A program made the position numbers and the translations under genes. This document shows, in pieces, positions 10,705 through 23,065 of a stretch of 64,000 nucleotides of DNA (positions are counted from its first letter, which is position 1; each line of letters starts with the position of its first letter). Origin of the DNA: Scolanthus callimorphus (Eukaryota; Cnidaria; Anthozoa; Actiniaria; Edwardsiidae). The notes under the pieces were generated by a model. It saw only the letters and a list, made by a program, of their open reading frames with translations. It searched no databases and was not told the origin of the DNA. The DNA is taken from the NCBI GenBank assembly GCA_033964015.1, contig CM066913.1, forward strand, positions 9,480,953 through 9,544,952, read 5' to 3'.

Positions 10705-13028
10705 TATGAACAACGCATTGGTGCTTTTTGATGACGAATAAAAATGTATAAATTGGGGGAATACAGTAAACAAATGTGTAACAATAGTTTTAAAGATGTA
10801 GCAAGAATCAGATTAGGTTTAAAATAACTGTATAAGCAATATTGACAGAAATATACACGGGGAGAGGGGGCAGCTCTGAGTGGAACTTGCTCTATTTTCA
10901 CTGGACGAAAAAATGGATTCACTCATGCGTAAAGTAGTGGTAAATGTGAAGTGAATTCCATATTTGCTCTTCTTCGCATACATTTGCGCAAATGCAATTT
11001 TCGAATTCGCATCATATTTACCATCATACAAATTTGGTGAAGACCGCTTTTACATCAGATTTGCTCGGTTTACAAAAGGGTATGCAAACACGTATATTCA
11101 CATCGACTTTGCTTAGCGGTAAATATACCTGCAACAATCGCGTTTGCTTTATGTTTGCGGAATGTTTACGTTTGCCAAAGTTGAAAGTTAGACTGTGAGC
11201 AAATGTACTGCAAATACTAGCTTGCATTATCATTGCACAAAGGCAAATTTAATAGAGAATATTATGTTTACATCCCGGTTTACATATTGTTTGCACCGTT
11301 CATATTCAATCGTAAGTTCACGGGATAACCAGTATTTATTTGCAAAATGAAATATAATCGAACGTACAATCAATCTGATCTATGGTCAATCTAAGATCCT
11401 CAAACAGCACTGCTTTGTGGCAGTCCAGTAACTTGAAGTTAAAACGAACGAGTTTGTGGGTTGGCGGCCGTCCACAAAGACATTTATCTAAACAACACTC
11501 TCACACGAAGCCGAGATTTGCATAAACATTTGCTGCCAAAATGAACAATAATTCCACCGGAAATTGTCAAACTGATACAGTTAAAATGCTGATAGTAATT
11601 TATAAGGTTTATTCTGTGCTGTGCGATCAGAAATAAAGCAGGAATACTTGTTTAAAGCTTTTCCGGTTTATTGCTAACTGTGCAGCTGAAACAAACATGG
11701 CGAATGCGAAATCGAATCGACTAGAATAAGTTTCTCAGGTTTTCTGACTGCACAACTCAAATTAAAGCCTTTAAATAACTAGCAGCACTTTGACTTTGTC
11801 AATTTTCGGTTGAATTATGTCTACTTTCGGCAGCAAAAATACGCAAAAGTTTCTTCACACGAGTGTTGTTGTAGATAAACTTCTGTGGCACCATAGTTAG
11901 TAGAGGGGACTGGTTAAGAAATATGTCTTTGTTTGAGTTTATGGGTTGTCACGTGGTATTGAACGTGCACAACCAAAACACTGTAATAGAGAAACATGTG
12001 GAACTTTGCAGCACACCAAGGATTTTTTGTCGTTTTTCGCGTTAATGGAGTTCAAAAGGGAAATATTAGTAGCTAGTTAACAGTAACACATATTTTCGAA
12101 CAAAGATTTAACTTCTATATGCCGGTAAACCAAACATAACTCCGTTTAAAACGAACTTGAAGTCGGCGCCCGGCCCGCGGAACGAAGACGACGATTCGGG
12201 CCACAGTACGAAGACTTCATTCGGAAATCATTCAAATAAATCCAGCAAGAAAAGGATAATTATTATTTGTTCTATGAATTATGCAGACTTGTAATTTCTA
12301 GAGACAGTTTGTAAGCAACAAGCTATGGTGGCACATAAACCCGTTCATTTTACCTTGAAATATAACCGTCCTGTCCTCGCTGGATTGCCACAAAGCAGTG
12401 CCATGTGAATGTCCTATTGCTTGCGAAATTAGCAATCCTTTACATGTGGTACTTTTGTTGCGAGTACACCCCTGAAAACGCAACAATTTACGTGATAAAG
12501 TTCTATGACATACGGTCGAAAGTCTGCCTTCGATGGCGCTCAAATTCGAATGAATACAAACCGTCACTCGATCAGAGTGGAAACCTAAGTCATACTCCAG
12601 GTCACGTGGGACTATCAGACGTAAACCGGACGTACAGTGTTGCTAGCAGAGCGCATTCGAGGCAAACATCGAATTCGCTTAACGTTCGCATCGAATTTGC
12701 GCGGTATGGTACTAGTCGAGCAAAACTGGAGCAAAGATAAAACATATTTGCTATGAAACAAACATGCAGCGTATATGATGCAAACATACACATTCGCCTT
12801 CTCAACTAAAAGTGTAGCAAATTTATAGCAAACTTTAAACTTTACTTGACAATTGCTCAAGGACTAAACTTCATAATTGCTGTCATGTTTGCTCAAATTC
12901 ACATTCGAGGCAAATATAGAGCACCAAATTCGCATCAAATTTGCTCGCACGACAAACCTGAGCAAATCCATTATTTTGTCCAGTGTTTAAGGCCGATTCC
13001 CTGCAATCTTGGCGGAGATTATAATTAA
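10705..13028. repeat. Repeat-rich region of TTTGC/GCAAA words, possible decayed element
   Basis: Segments around 10960-11220 and 12640-12970 are dense in TTTGCTC/GAGCAAA and TTCGCAT words in largely opposite orientation. Blocks near 11420-11890 and 12310-12410 also look inversely related. This suggests a decayed inverted-repeat element of about 2 kb. No transposase or gene was recognised; short frames here are low complexity. Confidence 0.35.
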
Positions 13029-13217
13029 GCAATAAAAGTACTTTCCGCGTGCTCTCTGCTTTCTTACAAACACGAGGGGGATGTTGGGAGAACTGATCAA
13101 AACTTGAAAGATACGAGCCGAAGGCGAGTGTCTTTCAAGTTTTATCAGTTCGACCAACATTCCCCGAGTGTTTGTAAGAAACCAGAGAGCACGCAGAAAG
13201 TATTTTTATTGCTTTTA
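13029..13217. repeat. Foldback with ~90-bp arms
   Basis: The left arm 13029-13117 pairs with 13127-13217 through AGCAATAAAAGTACTTTC, GTGCTCTCTG, CTTACAAACAC and CTTGAAAGA blocks. The loop is only about 10 bp. Downstream, TCTTACAAACACGC recurs at 13273, suggesting a wider repeat family. Confidence 0.75.
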
Positions 13218-13573
13218 GAAAATAACATACACACGCGCGACAGCGTTGCGTGACAATCGTGTTTCTCAGGTCTCTTACAAACACGCTTTTTAACCAATCA
13301 GAATGCGCACATTCACAATACAACATAGGTGTTATTTTCTAAATAAATATATAAATTCACTTTAAATAGACTGAACAGACCAAAGAAATTGCAAAGAATA
13401 ACTCGTGAAACCCGCACTTGCAGCGATTATTTTCTGCTTTACATTCTGTTCTATGCCGGATATTTTCTCAGTTTTTTCAGTGGTGTTTAAGGCCGCACTT
13501 GCGCACATTTAATCATATCTTACTTTCTGTACTTTGGTATGGAAAACATTTATCCGACTCGGGATACTCAATA
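13218..13573. other. Non-coding stretch
   Basis: Nothing beyond a partial extra copy of the foldback word near 13273. Confidence 0.4.
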
Positions 13574-15010
13574 CAGTCGTAATTTCAGTAACAATTGTCG
13601 CAATTTGTAATACCTGTCTCAATTTGGAATAAAGTTGTCGTAATATGTAATACAGTATCATAATATTCGTCACGTTCCATTTGCGGGATTTACTGGATCC
13701 ACAGTGAGTGCAGCTAGCCAGATACACTACGCATTGGCAAGTTGCTCTATAGCCAAATCGCTCAAAATATTTCGCAATCAGCTGTAAATCGTGTTTTTGT
13801 TGCAAAAAACGACTGAAACTAACCGCCCAAAATCATTAGCAATTGTAAAATCGTTGTTTGAAGCTTATTACGTAACAAAATTTCGTTTGGTTAACCAAAA
13901 ATACGAGGACCATACTTCCAGACGGAGCTGAAGCGTCGTATGGCGACCGTACGGTTCTTACGCCCACGCCAGAGATTTCTGCCCTGACAGTCGCTATCCT
14001 CGGTGTTAATTGCTCAGCAGCGACTCAGGGACTCGGTCCAGGGACCTAGGTGAGGGAACGCCCGGCCACCAGACCATTAAATAGACGCCCCTTGTAATGA
14101 GTAGTGAACAACTAACGGTCTTTATACATCCGTCTAGGTATTTATAGGTCTAGTTGAAGATCGCGTGTTCCATGTGGGACACTTGATTTTAGTGAGCTCG
14201 TGGTTGCCTTTAAAACTTCATCAGCTGTCGACTTGGTTCATTCTCCAATCTTTGTGGATCATTCAGTGATGCCTTTTTGGAACAATCTGGATAAGGCGTT
14301 AAATTCGATATCTGGATTTCTATGCATGCGAATTATCACTTTTTATTTTATCTATCAATTGATCGTAGCGTGTACATTCGCTTTGTGATTTGTTTCTACT
14401 ACTCCCAGACTCCTGAAAGAAGATCAAAATGAAATTCAATTTGTTATTTCTAATCATACGCAGCCACGTTTGTGTACGCCCGTTTGTGTGCGCAAATTCA
14501 GAGCTTGGTGTGCCATCAGTGCAATCAGTGTTGTGTAATTTTGGGTGCCTTGTTTTGAACATGAATTCCGAAAACGCAAATCCCAGTGGTCCTCGTGCAA
14601 ATCTCTCGCAGATGTGCAGGTAAAAGCTTCAAGGAAAGAGTACGGAGAATCAAATATGAGACTGGAGAAGTTGCCATCCCAGCATGCTTTACGCGGCATT
14701 TCTGACTTGTCTGCAAAATTTTCTATGAATGAAACCTTGCAGAAATATCAAAATCATTTTAGTTCAATGGCAGAAGCCATACTCAGTTTAATTACTTTGC
14801 TATTTCATTTGTCGTCTCAAACCTGAGCGGTTCATAGTTGATTATTACAAATCGTGACAACGAATATTACAAATTGCGACAGATATGTTTATTAAAAATT
14901 GCGACGGAGGTGTATTACAAATTGCGACAGCATTACAAATTGCGACGACTTGATAACAAAATTGCGAAAACTTTATTAAAAATTACGACAGGTATTACAA
15001 ATTGCGACTG
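13574..15010. mobile_element. Non-autonomous Tc1/mariner-like element with ATTACAAATTGCGAC subrepeats
   Basis: The ends read TA|CAGTCGTAATTT and AAATTGCGACTG|TA, matching Tc1/mariner termini at a TA site. Both ends carry tandem copies of the same word (left GTCGCAATTTGTAATA around 13595-13660, right ATTACAAATTGCGAC repeated about six times at 14845-15010). These could be transposase-binding subrepeats. No transposase frame is visible inside. Confidence 0.72.
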
Positions 15011-15322
15011 TACACACCCATTCCGCCCGTCTCCGAGCTACGGCCTTGAAGCACCGCACCGCATACTCCATAAACATCAAACGGTAAATCATGGTGTTCA
15101 TAAATGATATACAGTTGACGCATAACAATTTTCCGATACGTTTTTTAGTATATTTGAGTATAACATTAGGAAAAGCCAAAAAAAAAAAAAACTAATATAA
15201 ATACACAACCACAGCGAAACTTCACTAACAAAAGCGTGTAATTAAAGGTGAGATTATAAAAAGTAATAAAATTTCTCAAATCAACACCTGAAAATCAGTT
15301 TTCTCTGGCGGCATCATTTGCA
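15011..15322. other. Upstream flank of pseudogene copy 2
   Basis: Non-coding; holds an A12 run (15179-15190). Could contain the promoter of the following gene, but no TATA box stands out. Confidence 0.35.
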
Positions 15323-15348
15323 ATGGCGACGAAATCAACGAGTGGTAA

Positions 15349-16167
15349 GGGACCGATCGTTTATTACGTCCACGGGGGGGGGGGGGGGGGGGGGGGTGGT
15401 GGTGGTTTTCTAAATTTATTGAATGTTAAACTTCGCACCCCCCTCATTAAAAAGGCGATACAAAAATAACCCCCCATAACATCGATGTTCTAAAAAGCTT
15501 ACCCCCCACCCTGTAACCAGATCCCCGTTTGAACTAATGGAAGACAATTTACAGAAATTTCTCTTTTTGTTGCGCGCGAAGCGCGCCCTAATTTTTATGC
15601 ATGATATGAACGCATTTCACCAAACCTCAAAGAAAATGTAGATGAACATTCCATTTGCTGTGTGTAGTAACAAAGATCGCAAATGACGTGCGTAAAGCAG
15701 GGTCAAAATGACGAATCTCTATCCTCGTAAAGTGGAACTCACGCTTAATGCCTAATAATTAGGCCTCCTTTTTCGAACTGAGACAGCTCCGATGCTTATT
15801 ACTGCAGAGCGTCTTTTTGGGGAGAGTTAGTTTTTTTCTCCTGGCTAAGATATATTTTCTTGTAATGACATTCGTAGCCATTCCATTGCGCACGTACTCA
15901 AAAACTATATTGTACATTCCGTTGCGCGCGAAGCGCGCCGAAATTGGCGTACTTGCTATATGGCGTAGCGTTGTATGCCACGACGCGATAGCTGTAAATA
16001 TTATTATTTAGTTTGAACCACAGTGTCTCTGAAAAAATTACCCCTCTTTTGAGAGAGGGTGCCAAAAAATTACCCCCCTAAAATCTATGTCCTCTAAATT
16101 TTTACCCCCACCCAAATTCCACCGCCCCCCCCCCCCCCCCCCGTAGACGTTATAAACGATCGGTCCC
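15349..16167. mobile_element. Harbinger-type MITE in exon 1 of copy 2
   Basis: The 819-bp element has termini GGGACCGATCGTTTAT and inverse, with TAA on both sides (15346-15348, 16168-16170). Runs of about 20 G (15375-15397) and C (16122-16142) lie just inside the TIRs. GCGCGAAGCGCGCC palindromes occur inside (about 15575 and 15930). Without the insert and one TAA, the codons on either side read in one frame into the signal peptide. Confidence 0.82.
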
Positions 16168-17803
16168 TAAGACTAAATCTCTTCCGATGATTTTGTATTT
16201 TCTCGCTTTTACTGGAATATTCGCTCTTTCTTTTGCAAGCAGCTGCAGTGAAAGTTTCAACTCTGAAAGCGGGAAACGCTTGTATGGTTTTACGTTCCAC
16301 AAGTTTCTTTCACCTGATCTTTGGAGTGTTTTGAAAGTTGTTTTCTTGAGCCCGCTTGTCAAAGTTCAAACTAACACAATCTTGCGAGCAAGTTGTGCGA
16401 GTATAACAAGATACATAGTAAGGCTTCATCACTCGTCTCGTATTCCTTGACAATTTACATGGAAAAGCCCAATAGCGGTAATTTAAAACGTTTTTGGCGT
16501 TCATTTCTATTAAATAATTAATCTATCATTATTTTTTGTTAGTTTCTCAGGAGATATTAATGAATTTTCAAGTCCAATTACCGATTATGTTATGAATTAT
16601 GAAAGGACGCCCTTGGAGATCAGTCACAAAAAGTCTCACAAAAGACTTCGCCCAACATAGATTACACTTTGACGAGTTGTAGGTTACTGTTTTTTGTGTG
16701 GAAAGCATCCTGTGTCCCAATATTTTAAAGTATTTTCACTCTGATTTCAGTGCTTACCTATATAAATATTTCAGAAAAGCTTTCGATAATAAAGGCAAAT
16801 GTCGTGATAACACCTTAAGAAAGAATAAAAAAATTATGACCAGTGGTTTACATTCTACATATGTTTCTGTATTTGATTTTGACGATTTGATGTTCGAGGT
16901 TTGGTGCTGTAAGAAATCAATTCTTTCAATTATAAATTGAAAACGGTAACATAGAAGTTTCTAAAAATATGCAAATTATTTTATTTCCAAGATTGCTTGC
17001 CAAAGGATCCCGTCGTACTATAAATTCCAACTTGTTGTTGTTATTAATTCCGACTGACGTGCAATATGTCGAAAATGTAGCGCAAAACAACGAATTTGGC
17101 AGTTTGTCGGTGTAACTTTCTAATGTGGTTCCTTCCCTATTTATTATGATATCTTCTGTGCTATTCTCTCGAAGGTAATATCGACATCCCTAGATCATGC
17201 AAGTTTTCGTCCCGAGGGACAGGCAAACCGTGGATCGATCCCGCGGGTACCCGTCAGCCAGTGCGCGTATTCTGTGATATGAAAACGGAAGGAGGTAACA
17301 CACATTTCAATGTGAGCCCGAATAAAATACATTTACAACATTTTGATAATTTGTATTTTGGGCTTGGCAAGTATTTCAAGGCGAGGATTTCCTCATTGCA
17401 GCAGCAATGATTCCAGCTCAGCTGCAACGTGTGCGCGCGTTGCTTGCCGATATCAAAGTGCCAGGAATATCCGGCTCGAAGGACCATTTATCGTATTTCC
17501 ACATAATTTGATTGTGGCTTCAAGAATGTGCTCTAATTGTGATTTGCTCTAGGTGCAGGCTCAGATACTTTCACAACGCACGGACAAAGTGCAGAGAACG
17601 CGCGGGTGCAGTGCTATCAAATACCCGGTACTGTAGTCACTTTAAACATACATTCTAAACTCCTGATTCTCTTCGTGTTGTAATTTCTACAGGTGGCTGG
17701 ACCTTGGTGACTCGAATTACAAGGGCGTCCATCACAAATCAGCAACACAACTCCGATGACTACCGCGCGATCGCAGAGTATGAGAGTGGAACAACTATTG
17801 TAA

Positions 17804-18687
17804 GGCTGCATTCATTATGTATACTACAGGGGGGGGGGGGGGGGGGGGCAGAGGATTTTTGGGGGGGATCTCAAAATTTAGGAACTGGAAAAGGGGGGAT
17901 GTCAAGTTTTTTCATAACATGAAGGGGGGATGCATATTTTTGTTGAGGTATTATATATATTTAAGACAAGGTTGTGCAGTTTGATAGTAAATGAAGGAAG
18001 GCTCAATTGTTGAACACCGAGTTTGAACCTCCTTCCTGAAGAAATATCACTTGCACTACTATTCTCGTGTATTAACCCTCTTTCAACTGATATGTTGAAA
18101 AAAACTGCGCGCTTCGCGCGCATAAAGAATTATATTAAACTTAAAGGATCGTGAAAGGCCTTATTGTTTTACTACAATTCCTCGAGGTCCTCTTCAGTGG
18201 CTTTCGTCTGCCAGACAAAACGCCTTCGGACTTTTGATTAATAGTCTTGTAGCTTCATTGTCAAAATTGCGGCGCGCTTCGCGCGCACAACGGAAAACAT
18301 ACCAGACAATCAAATACAAAATAACTGATACTCAGCCAATGTGTAGTAAGGCTCCAATCGAGGAGCGCACCAGATCACTTGGTAGAAAGTCACTACCGAC
18401 ACAAAAAAGTAAAGCCACCTAGGATTTTATTTGCATTTTACGCTTTGTATTTTTTTTATCATTGAGCCTTGTTCTTTATTTTTGTAAAATTGATATAAAT
18501 ATAAATTGAAAAAATTGTCTCCGGGGTGATGGGGGGGGGGGGGGGGGGGGGCATGTTTTTTCCTTTTGACCAAGAGGGGGGATTCGTAAAAAATATGTTG
18601 TGCCTTGGGGGGATCTGAAAATTTTGCATTGTCAAAAAAAATTCCTCTGCCCCCCCCCCCCCTGTAGTATACATAATGAATGCAGCC
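17804..18687. mobile_element. Harbinger-type MITE in last exon of copy 2
   Basis: The 884-bp element has TIRs starting GGCTGCATTCATTATGTATA followed by G-runs, and TAA duplications (17801-17803, 18688-18690). The coding frame of the exon is continuous across the empty site. GCGCGCTTCGCGCGC palindromes and polyG blocks match the 15349 element in style, suggesting related families. Confidence 0.85.
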
Positions 18688-19127
18688 TAACGAGCGCATT
18701 GCAAAGTCTTCAGGAGGTCATGGACTTTCATCAGCTGCGATGGCGATGTTGGAAAAAGGCGGTCGGTCGGATGATTGACATAATGACTAGAAATGACAGC
18801 ACTGGACATCAAGTGTTGTCCCATATGCTTGTGGATCCTTCAATTTTCCTCCGGCTTGCAACTCATTTCTGAGACTTCCCAGTGATAATTCTACCCTGAC
18901 GCGTAATTGCGCTAAAATGGGGAACTAGTGATATTACAACAAAAGAAATTGGTAAATGGGGTTATTATACTTGGTACTGGAAATGGCAGGATTCATAATC
19001 GTCCATTTGCGTGGGCAGATAATTATTTATACGCCTCGACACGGTGCCTAATCTGTTATGTGACGACAAAATTTCCGACAGGAATGAGTTGGATGCCGAA
19101 GATTTTTGGGAATTGTACGTGCGGTGA

Positions 19128-19320
19128 TTCACTTTCATTTTCTCTCCCTTTCTTCTCCGTGAGTTTCTCCACAGGAGACCCACGGTTTTTATTGTTTCCG
19201 TTTTCCTTTTGAGTTGCATGTGGAGGAGGCTATCAAATAGTAATGTATATAAAAAATGTATGTACGCTCATAAGGGGTTAGTGTGTGTAAAGAAGAAAAA
19301 TGATAATATAATAATAATAA
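19128..19320. other. 3' flank of pseudogene
   Basis: Non-coding; short ATAATA microsatellite near 19310. Confidence 0.35.
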
Positions 19321-19475
19321 TCAGGGGAGGATCCAGGAACTCCAAAAGGGGGGCCCAAAGTAAAAAAAAATGGAGGCCAAAGTTGAAACCTTGCTCTAGC
19401 AAATACAGTAAATGTATGGGGAAATCTATCGAAAAAGGGGGGGGGGGGGCTGAGCCCCCTAAATCCGCCTATGAT
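19321..19475 (+). mobile_element. Short repeat of the GGATCCAGGA family
   Basis: It starts AGGGGAGGATCCAGGA, contains AATACAGTAAATGTATGGGGA, and ends in a G13 run with GAGCCCCCTAAATCCGCC. Related copies lie at 24164-24300 (inverted) and about 61068-61200. Confidence 0.55.
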
Positions 19476-19820
19476 AATGATGAAATGAAACGCCTGATTT
19501 TATTGGAAAATTTTGGGGTTGGAAAGTTCGGCTCAGTGCACATTTCTCAAAAGGACTGAAGCACTACAGATCGTTAGATTCATTATTTGTAGATCATTAT
19601 TTCAAGATTTCTGAACACAAGTCTTCTAACTTCGAATGTAAAAATACATAGGTGTGAAACAAAATTTGTACCAATAAATAGTAACTCTTTCACTGTTAGA
19701 ATTTATACCACGATACTGAAAATCGCGCGAGACTGGAACTAAGAGCGCGAAATTTAAAATGCAAATTATTCGCTTGGTCCCGAGATAGAAATGACCGCCA
19801 TGATGTAGTCGATTCTGTGA
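19476..19820. other. Non-coding stretch
   Basis: Nothing recognised. Confidence 0.35.
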
Positions 19821-20145
19821 GCCAGGAAACAAGACAAACTCCTGCTCGACTTCACAGCTCGAAACACCGTTAGCTCTCTAAAACGTTAAAGCAGCGATTA
19901 AGGTAAGTACGCGTCCTATTCTGCAACTGAAACGATTTAATATTCTTAAACGTTTTACTCTCTAACTCAGATTACCAGCTACCAGATTTATTGAGGAACT
20001 TTGAGGACAAGAAGCTTTAGGCGATTTAAGGTACTTTTATGAGTTTTATACCCTGCTATCAGTTGATATTGTCCTTATTGCAGACATGGAGTTTCGAGAA
20101 ATGATTTGCTCAACTTCACCCTCGCATATAGAGCGAGACCTGGTA
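19821..20145 (+). other. Possible 5' exons of an unidentified gene
   Basis: A strong donor AAG|GTAAGT lies at 19895-19901. A pyrimidine-rich acceptor CTCTAACTCAG precedes 19972, a GT donor follows near 20028, and TCCTTATTGCAG precedes an ATG at 20087 that opens about 19 codons before a possible GT donor. The pattern fits untranslated first exons plus a start exon, but no domain is recognisable. Chance is possible. Confidence 0.2.
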
Positions 20146-20588
20146 GCTTAGGCATTCTCCTCTACTATGATTAAACCCCGTAGCTGTCAGGTGTCACCAG
20201 ATTTTGAAGCCTGTCACCCGCATAATGTTTGCGAAAATTTTCATACATTTACTGTATATCACCCGCATTGTCACTCTCAGAATTTTCATAGGCATTTTCC
20301 CTATTTACTTGCCACATGAGGGAGAATCTCAAGATTTTTGACGAAGTTGGATTGACAGGTATGAAACCCATACGCAACCTGTATTTGCATGTAGTGTTGT
20401 GAGATAAATACTGAGCTTGGGTCATCAAAGGTTATTGGTTTGGGATTACTTCCGCAGATAATGAACAAAAATATGTTCAACTTTTAAGTTAAAATTAAAG
20501 TTTTGTAATCCAAAATCTCTAACATAGGAATTCTGACTTTACCTACAAAATTGTCTGTGAATGGATCTTTTTCCTGATATTTATTTTT
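20146..20588. other. Non-coding stretch
   Basis: AT-rich, no feature recognised. Would be intronic if the exon candidates nearby are real. Confidence 0.35.
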
Positions 20589-21268
20589 AAGTCAGACCAT
20601 AGTGAGCCCTCCAGTCCACCTAATACCACAGTGAGCCCTTCTTGCCATCTGCCAGACCACAGCAAGCCCTCCAGTCTATCAGTCAGACCACAGCAAGCCC
20701 TCCAGTCCATCAGTCAGACCACAGCAAGCCCTCCAGTCTATCAGTCAGACCATAGTGAGCCCTCCAGTCCACCTAATACTACAGTGAGCCCTTCTTGCCA
20801 TCTGCCAGACCACAGCAAGCCCTCCAGTCTATCAGTCAGACCACAGCAAGCCCTCCAGTCCACCTAATACCACAGTGAGCCCTTCGTGCCATTTGCCAGA
20901 CTACAGCAAGCCCTCCAGTCCATCAGTCAGACCATAGTGAGCCCTTCGCACCATCAGCCACATAGCACAGTGCTTCACACCATCAGTCAGACCACAGTGA
21001 GCCCTTCAGACCATCAGCCAGACCATATAGAGTCCTCAAGTCCATCAGCCAGACCAGTGAGCCCTTCAGACCATCAGCCAGACCATAGGGATCCCTTCAG
21101 ACCATCAACCAGAGCAGTGATACCCTTCAGACCACCAGCCAGAGCACAGCAAGGCCTCCAGTCCATGGATCAGCCAGACCACAGTGAGCCTTCACTCCAT
21201 CAGCCAGCTCTTCACACCATTAACCAGACCACAGTGAGCCCTTCACACCATCAACCAGTCAATAGTGC
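20589..21268 (+). repeat. Minisatellite, ~31-bp unit (CAGACCACAG..)
   Basis: Some 20 diverging copies of a CATCAGTCAGACCACAGCAA / GCCCTCCAGTC unit of roughly 31 bp run in one direction. Translations give repetitive Ser/Pro/Gln strings in several frames, so the long open frames here reflect repeat periodicity, not a gene. Confidence 0.85.
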
Positions 21269-21720
21269 AAGGCCATCAGTCAAAAGATCAAGATTTCCAG
21301 GGTGGTTGGTGATAGTGCACCCAGTAATTCTGGGGCGGGACCCTTAAATAACAAAATACAGTTCCAGGAAAAATTTCCCCAAAATTTGGAAGGTTGTCGA
21401 GAAGAAAATCCTAATCCTGGGTAGAGGTCCTTAATAGCAAAATACAGTTTCAGGGTGGGAAAAAATTTCTCAAAATTTGGAAGGTTGTCAAGAAGAAAAT
21501 CCAGGTAGTTTTGGAGTTCCAAGGTTGGGAATTAAATTCTTGCTGGGGTACCCTTTATTACCAGTAACATTTCAGAGGAGGTATTCACAAAATTAATTTA
21601 ATATGGAATTCTAGAGCGGGCAAACATAATTTCCCGGGTCATGAAGAAATCCAGGGTGGGTTAGGACAACTAAAAATTTCCAGGGTGGTTTAAAAGGTAA
21701 GATAGGGTCCTCGACAGAGG
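21269..21720. repeat. Diverged direct repeats (TTTGGAAGGTTGTC)
   Basis: The segment 21349-21412 recurs at 21436-21503 (CAAAATACAGTTYCAGG, CAAAATTTGGAAGGTTGTC, AAGAAGAAAATCC). Nearby TTTCCAGGGTGGTT also repeats (21291, 21667). No gene. Confidence 0.55.
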
Positions 21721-22556
21721 TGTGTGGATTTTTTGTGGCCCATTTCGCATCCATCCATGAAGGCTGTAATTTTTCACACAGGTGGACATGTCTCACTTTT
21801 AACCAATGACACATGGTTTTATGATGAATTTATTTTTGTGAAAGTTCTAGAATTTCACTTCAAATATCTTAAGAACTATTGAATCTGAAAAGACAACAGA
21901 ACAATGAAAAGATCATTGGCAACACTTCATGGATAGATGAAAAATACAGCATGGTTCATGTAAAATCTTGAATAATTTTTCATTGCGTTAATCCAAAAAT
22001 GACCCATATCCATACCACAAAGTGAATTTACCTACTTTAAGCACCCCTACCCTCAATGGAATTTCCAAATAAAAATTTACTGATTATATGGGAAATAACA
22101 GGTGTATTTCATTGAACTCCCAACTCCCTGGAATTTCAAATTTTCTTTGTGGTAGGGTTATGGATCTTTTCTGGAATAACACATTTGAAAAGGCTCTAAC
22201 ATGCTAATTCCCAGGCTCTAGTTTGCTGTTTACTGTATTATTTAACATCTTTAGTTTCATCTAGCAGCCTAACCAGACTTTTTCAATTTCCAAATTAATA
22301 TTAAACTATAGGGCAAGCTGCCTCACTCTTGCAGAAGTCTAAGATTTTCATACAACTTAAACCTCAAAATGTTAGAGCCTTTTCATTTTTCATCATTTTG
22401 TTTATTGCCTCAGTAGTTGAGCCAGACATTTTTTATACTAGAGAAACAATTAGTCAGTTTGGGAGCTGAGAACTCATGTAGCAAAAATGCACATTTTATG
22501 CAAGTGAAGTTGACAACTTTTAAAAGTAGTTTCGTTGTCCATTCTTGTGACTTTAG
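21721..22556. other. Non-coding stretch
   Basis: AT-rich with nothing recognised. Confidence 0.4.
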
Positions 22557-23065
22557 GAAATACTGTAGAAGAGCTTGTGGATGCTAATGATTTCATTGGG
22601 TGGTTTACGTGTAACTCCACTGTGATACATTACAATAGTTCAGTCAAAGAGCAACCATAAGACACAGAGTACAACTCAGGACTTTGTTTAGAAGGATGCT
22701 GGCTCAACTGCTGTAGCACAACATTTTTGTAATGTGTAGTTACAGAAAAATATCCATGGCCCTTCCACATGACTCCCTCCCCTACCACTCTTGAATTTCG
22801 AGTAAAAAAATATACGATTAGATGGGAAAAACAGGCAAATTGACCTCACCCCAGTCCCCTGCACCTCTTCAGGATTTCCAATCCTTTCCATTGGGAGGGC
22901 AAGGACTTTTTTCTGGAATCACACAATATTTTCACAAATTTTGTTCTACTTCTTGTTGTAGGGAACATGAATGTAGTTTATGTACCGGTATGCATTGTAA
23001 AGAAAACAAAGTCCCACAAAGCCCGAAGGCCCCAGCTGAAAATGATGCTACAGATGTCAAAACTG
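22557..23065 (+). other. Two exon-like segments, unidentified
   Basis: 22557 onward follows an acceptor (CTTGTGACTTTAG) and has an open frame reading NTVEELVDANDFIGWF. 22962-23065 is bounded by TTCTTGTTGTAG and a good donor (G|GTAGGTG) and opens without stops as EHECSLCTGMHCKENK... with a Cys cluster. They could belong to the gene suggested at 19821, but no family is recognised and the phases were not shown to match. Confidence 0.25.

Larger units (their letters stand above)
15323..19127 (+). pseudogene. USOMP5-like gene copy 2, disrupted
   Basis: Exon 1 (15323-15348, resuming at 16171 after a MITE) encodes a signal peptide (ILYFLAFTGIFALSFAS) followed by a Cys-containing PAN/Apple-like start, ending near 16335. 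Exon 17175-17294 gives RSCKF..WIDPAGT..VFCDM. The last exon starts at 17693 (GGWTLV), is interrupted by a MITE at 17804-18687, continues LRWRCWKK..IDIMT, and ends FWELYVR plus stop at 19127. Compared with copy 1, the last part needs several frame changes (near 18848, 18923, 18985 and 19060), so it is a pseudogene in this assembly. Introns keep GT..AG ends and the same phase as copy 1, supporting tandem duplication. Confidence 0.72.

Noticed and set aside
16094..16300. Gly-rich frame ending in polyglycine
   Set aside because: Reads through a C20 tract in a MITE; not a gene.
20631..21347. Long open frames with Ser/Pro/His repeats
   Set aside because: They cover a ~31-bp minisatellite; several frames are open at once and no non-repetitive domain is present.
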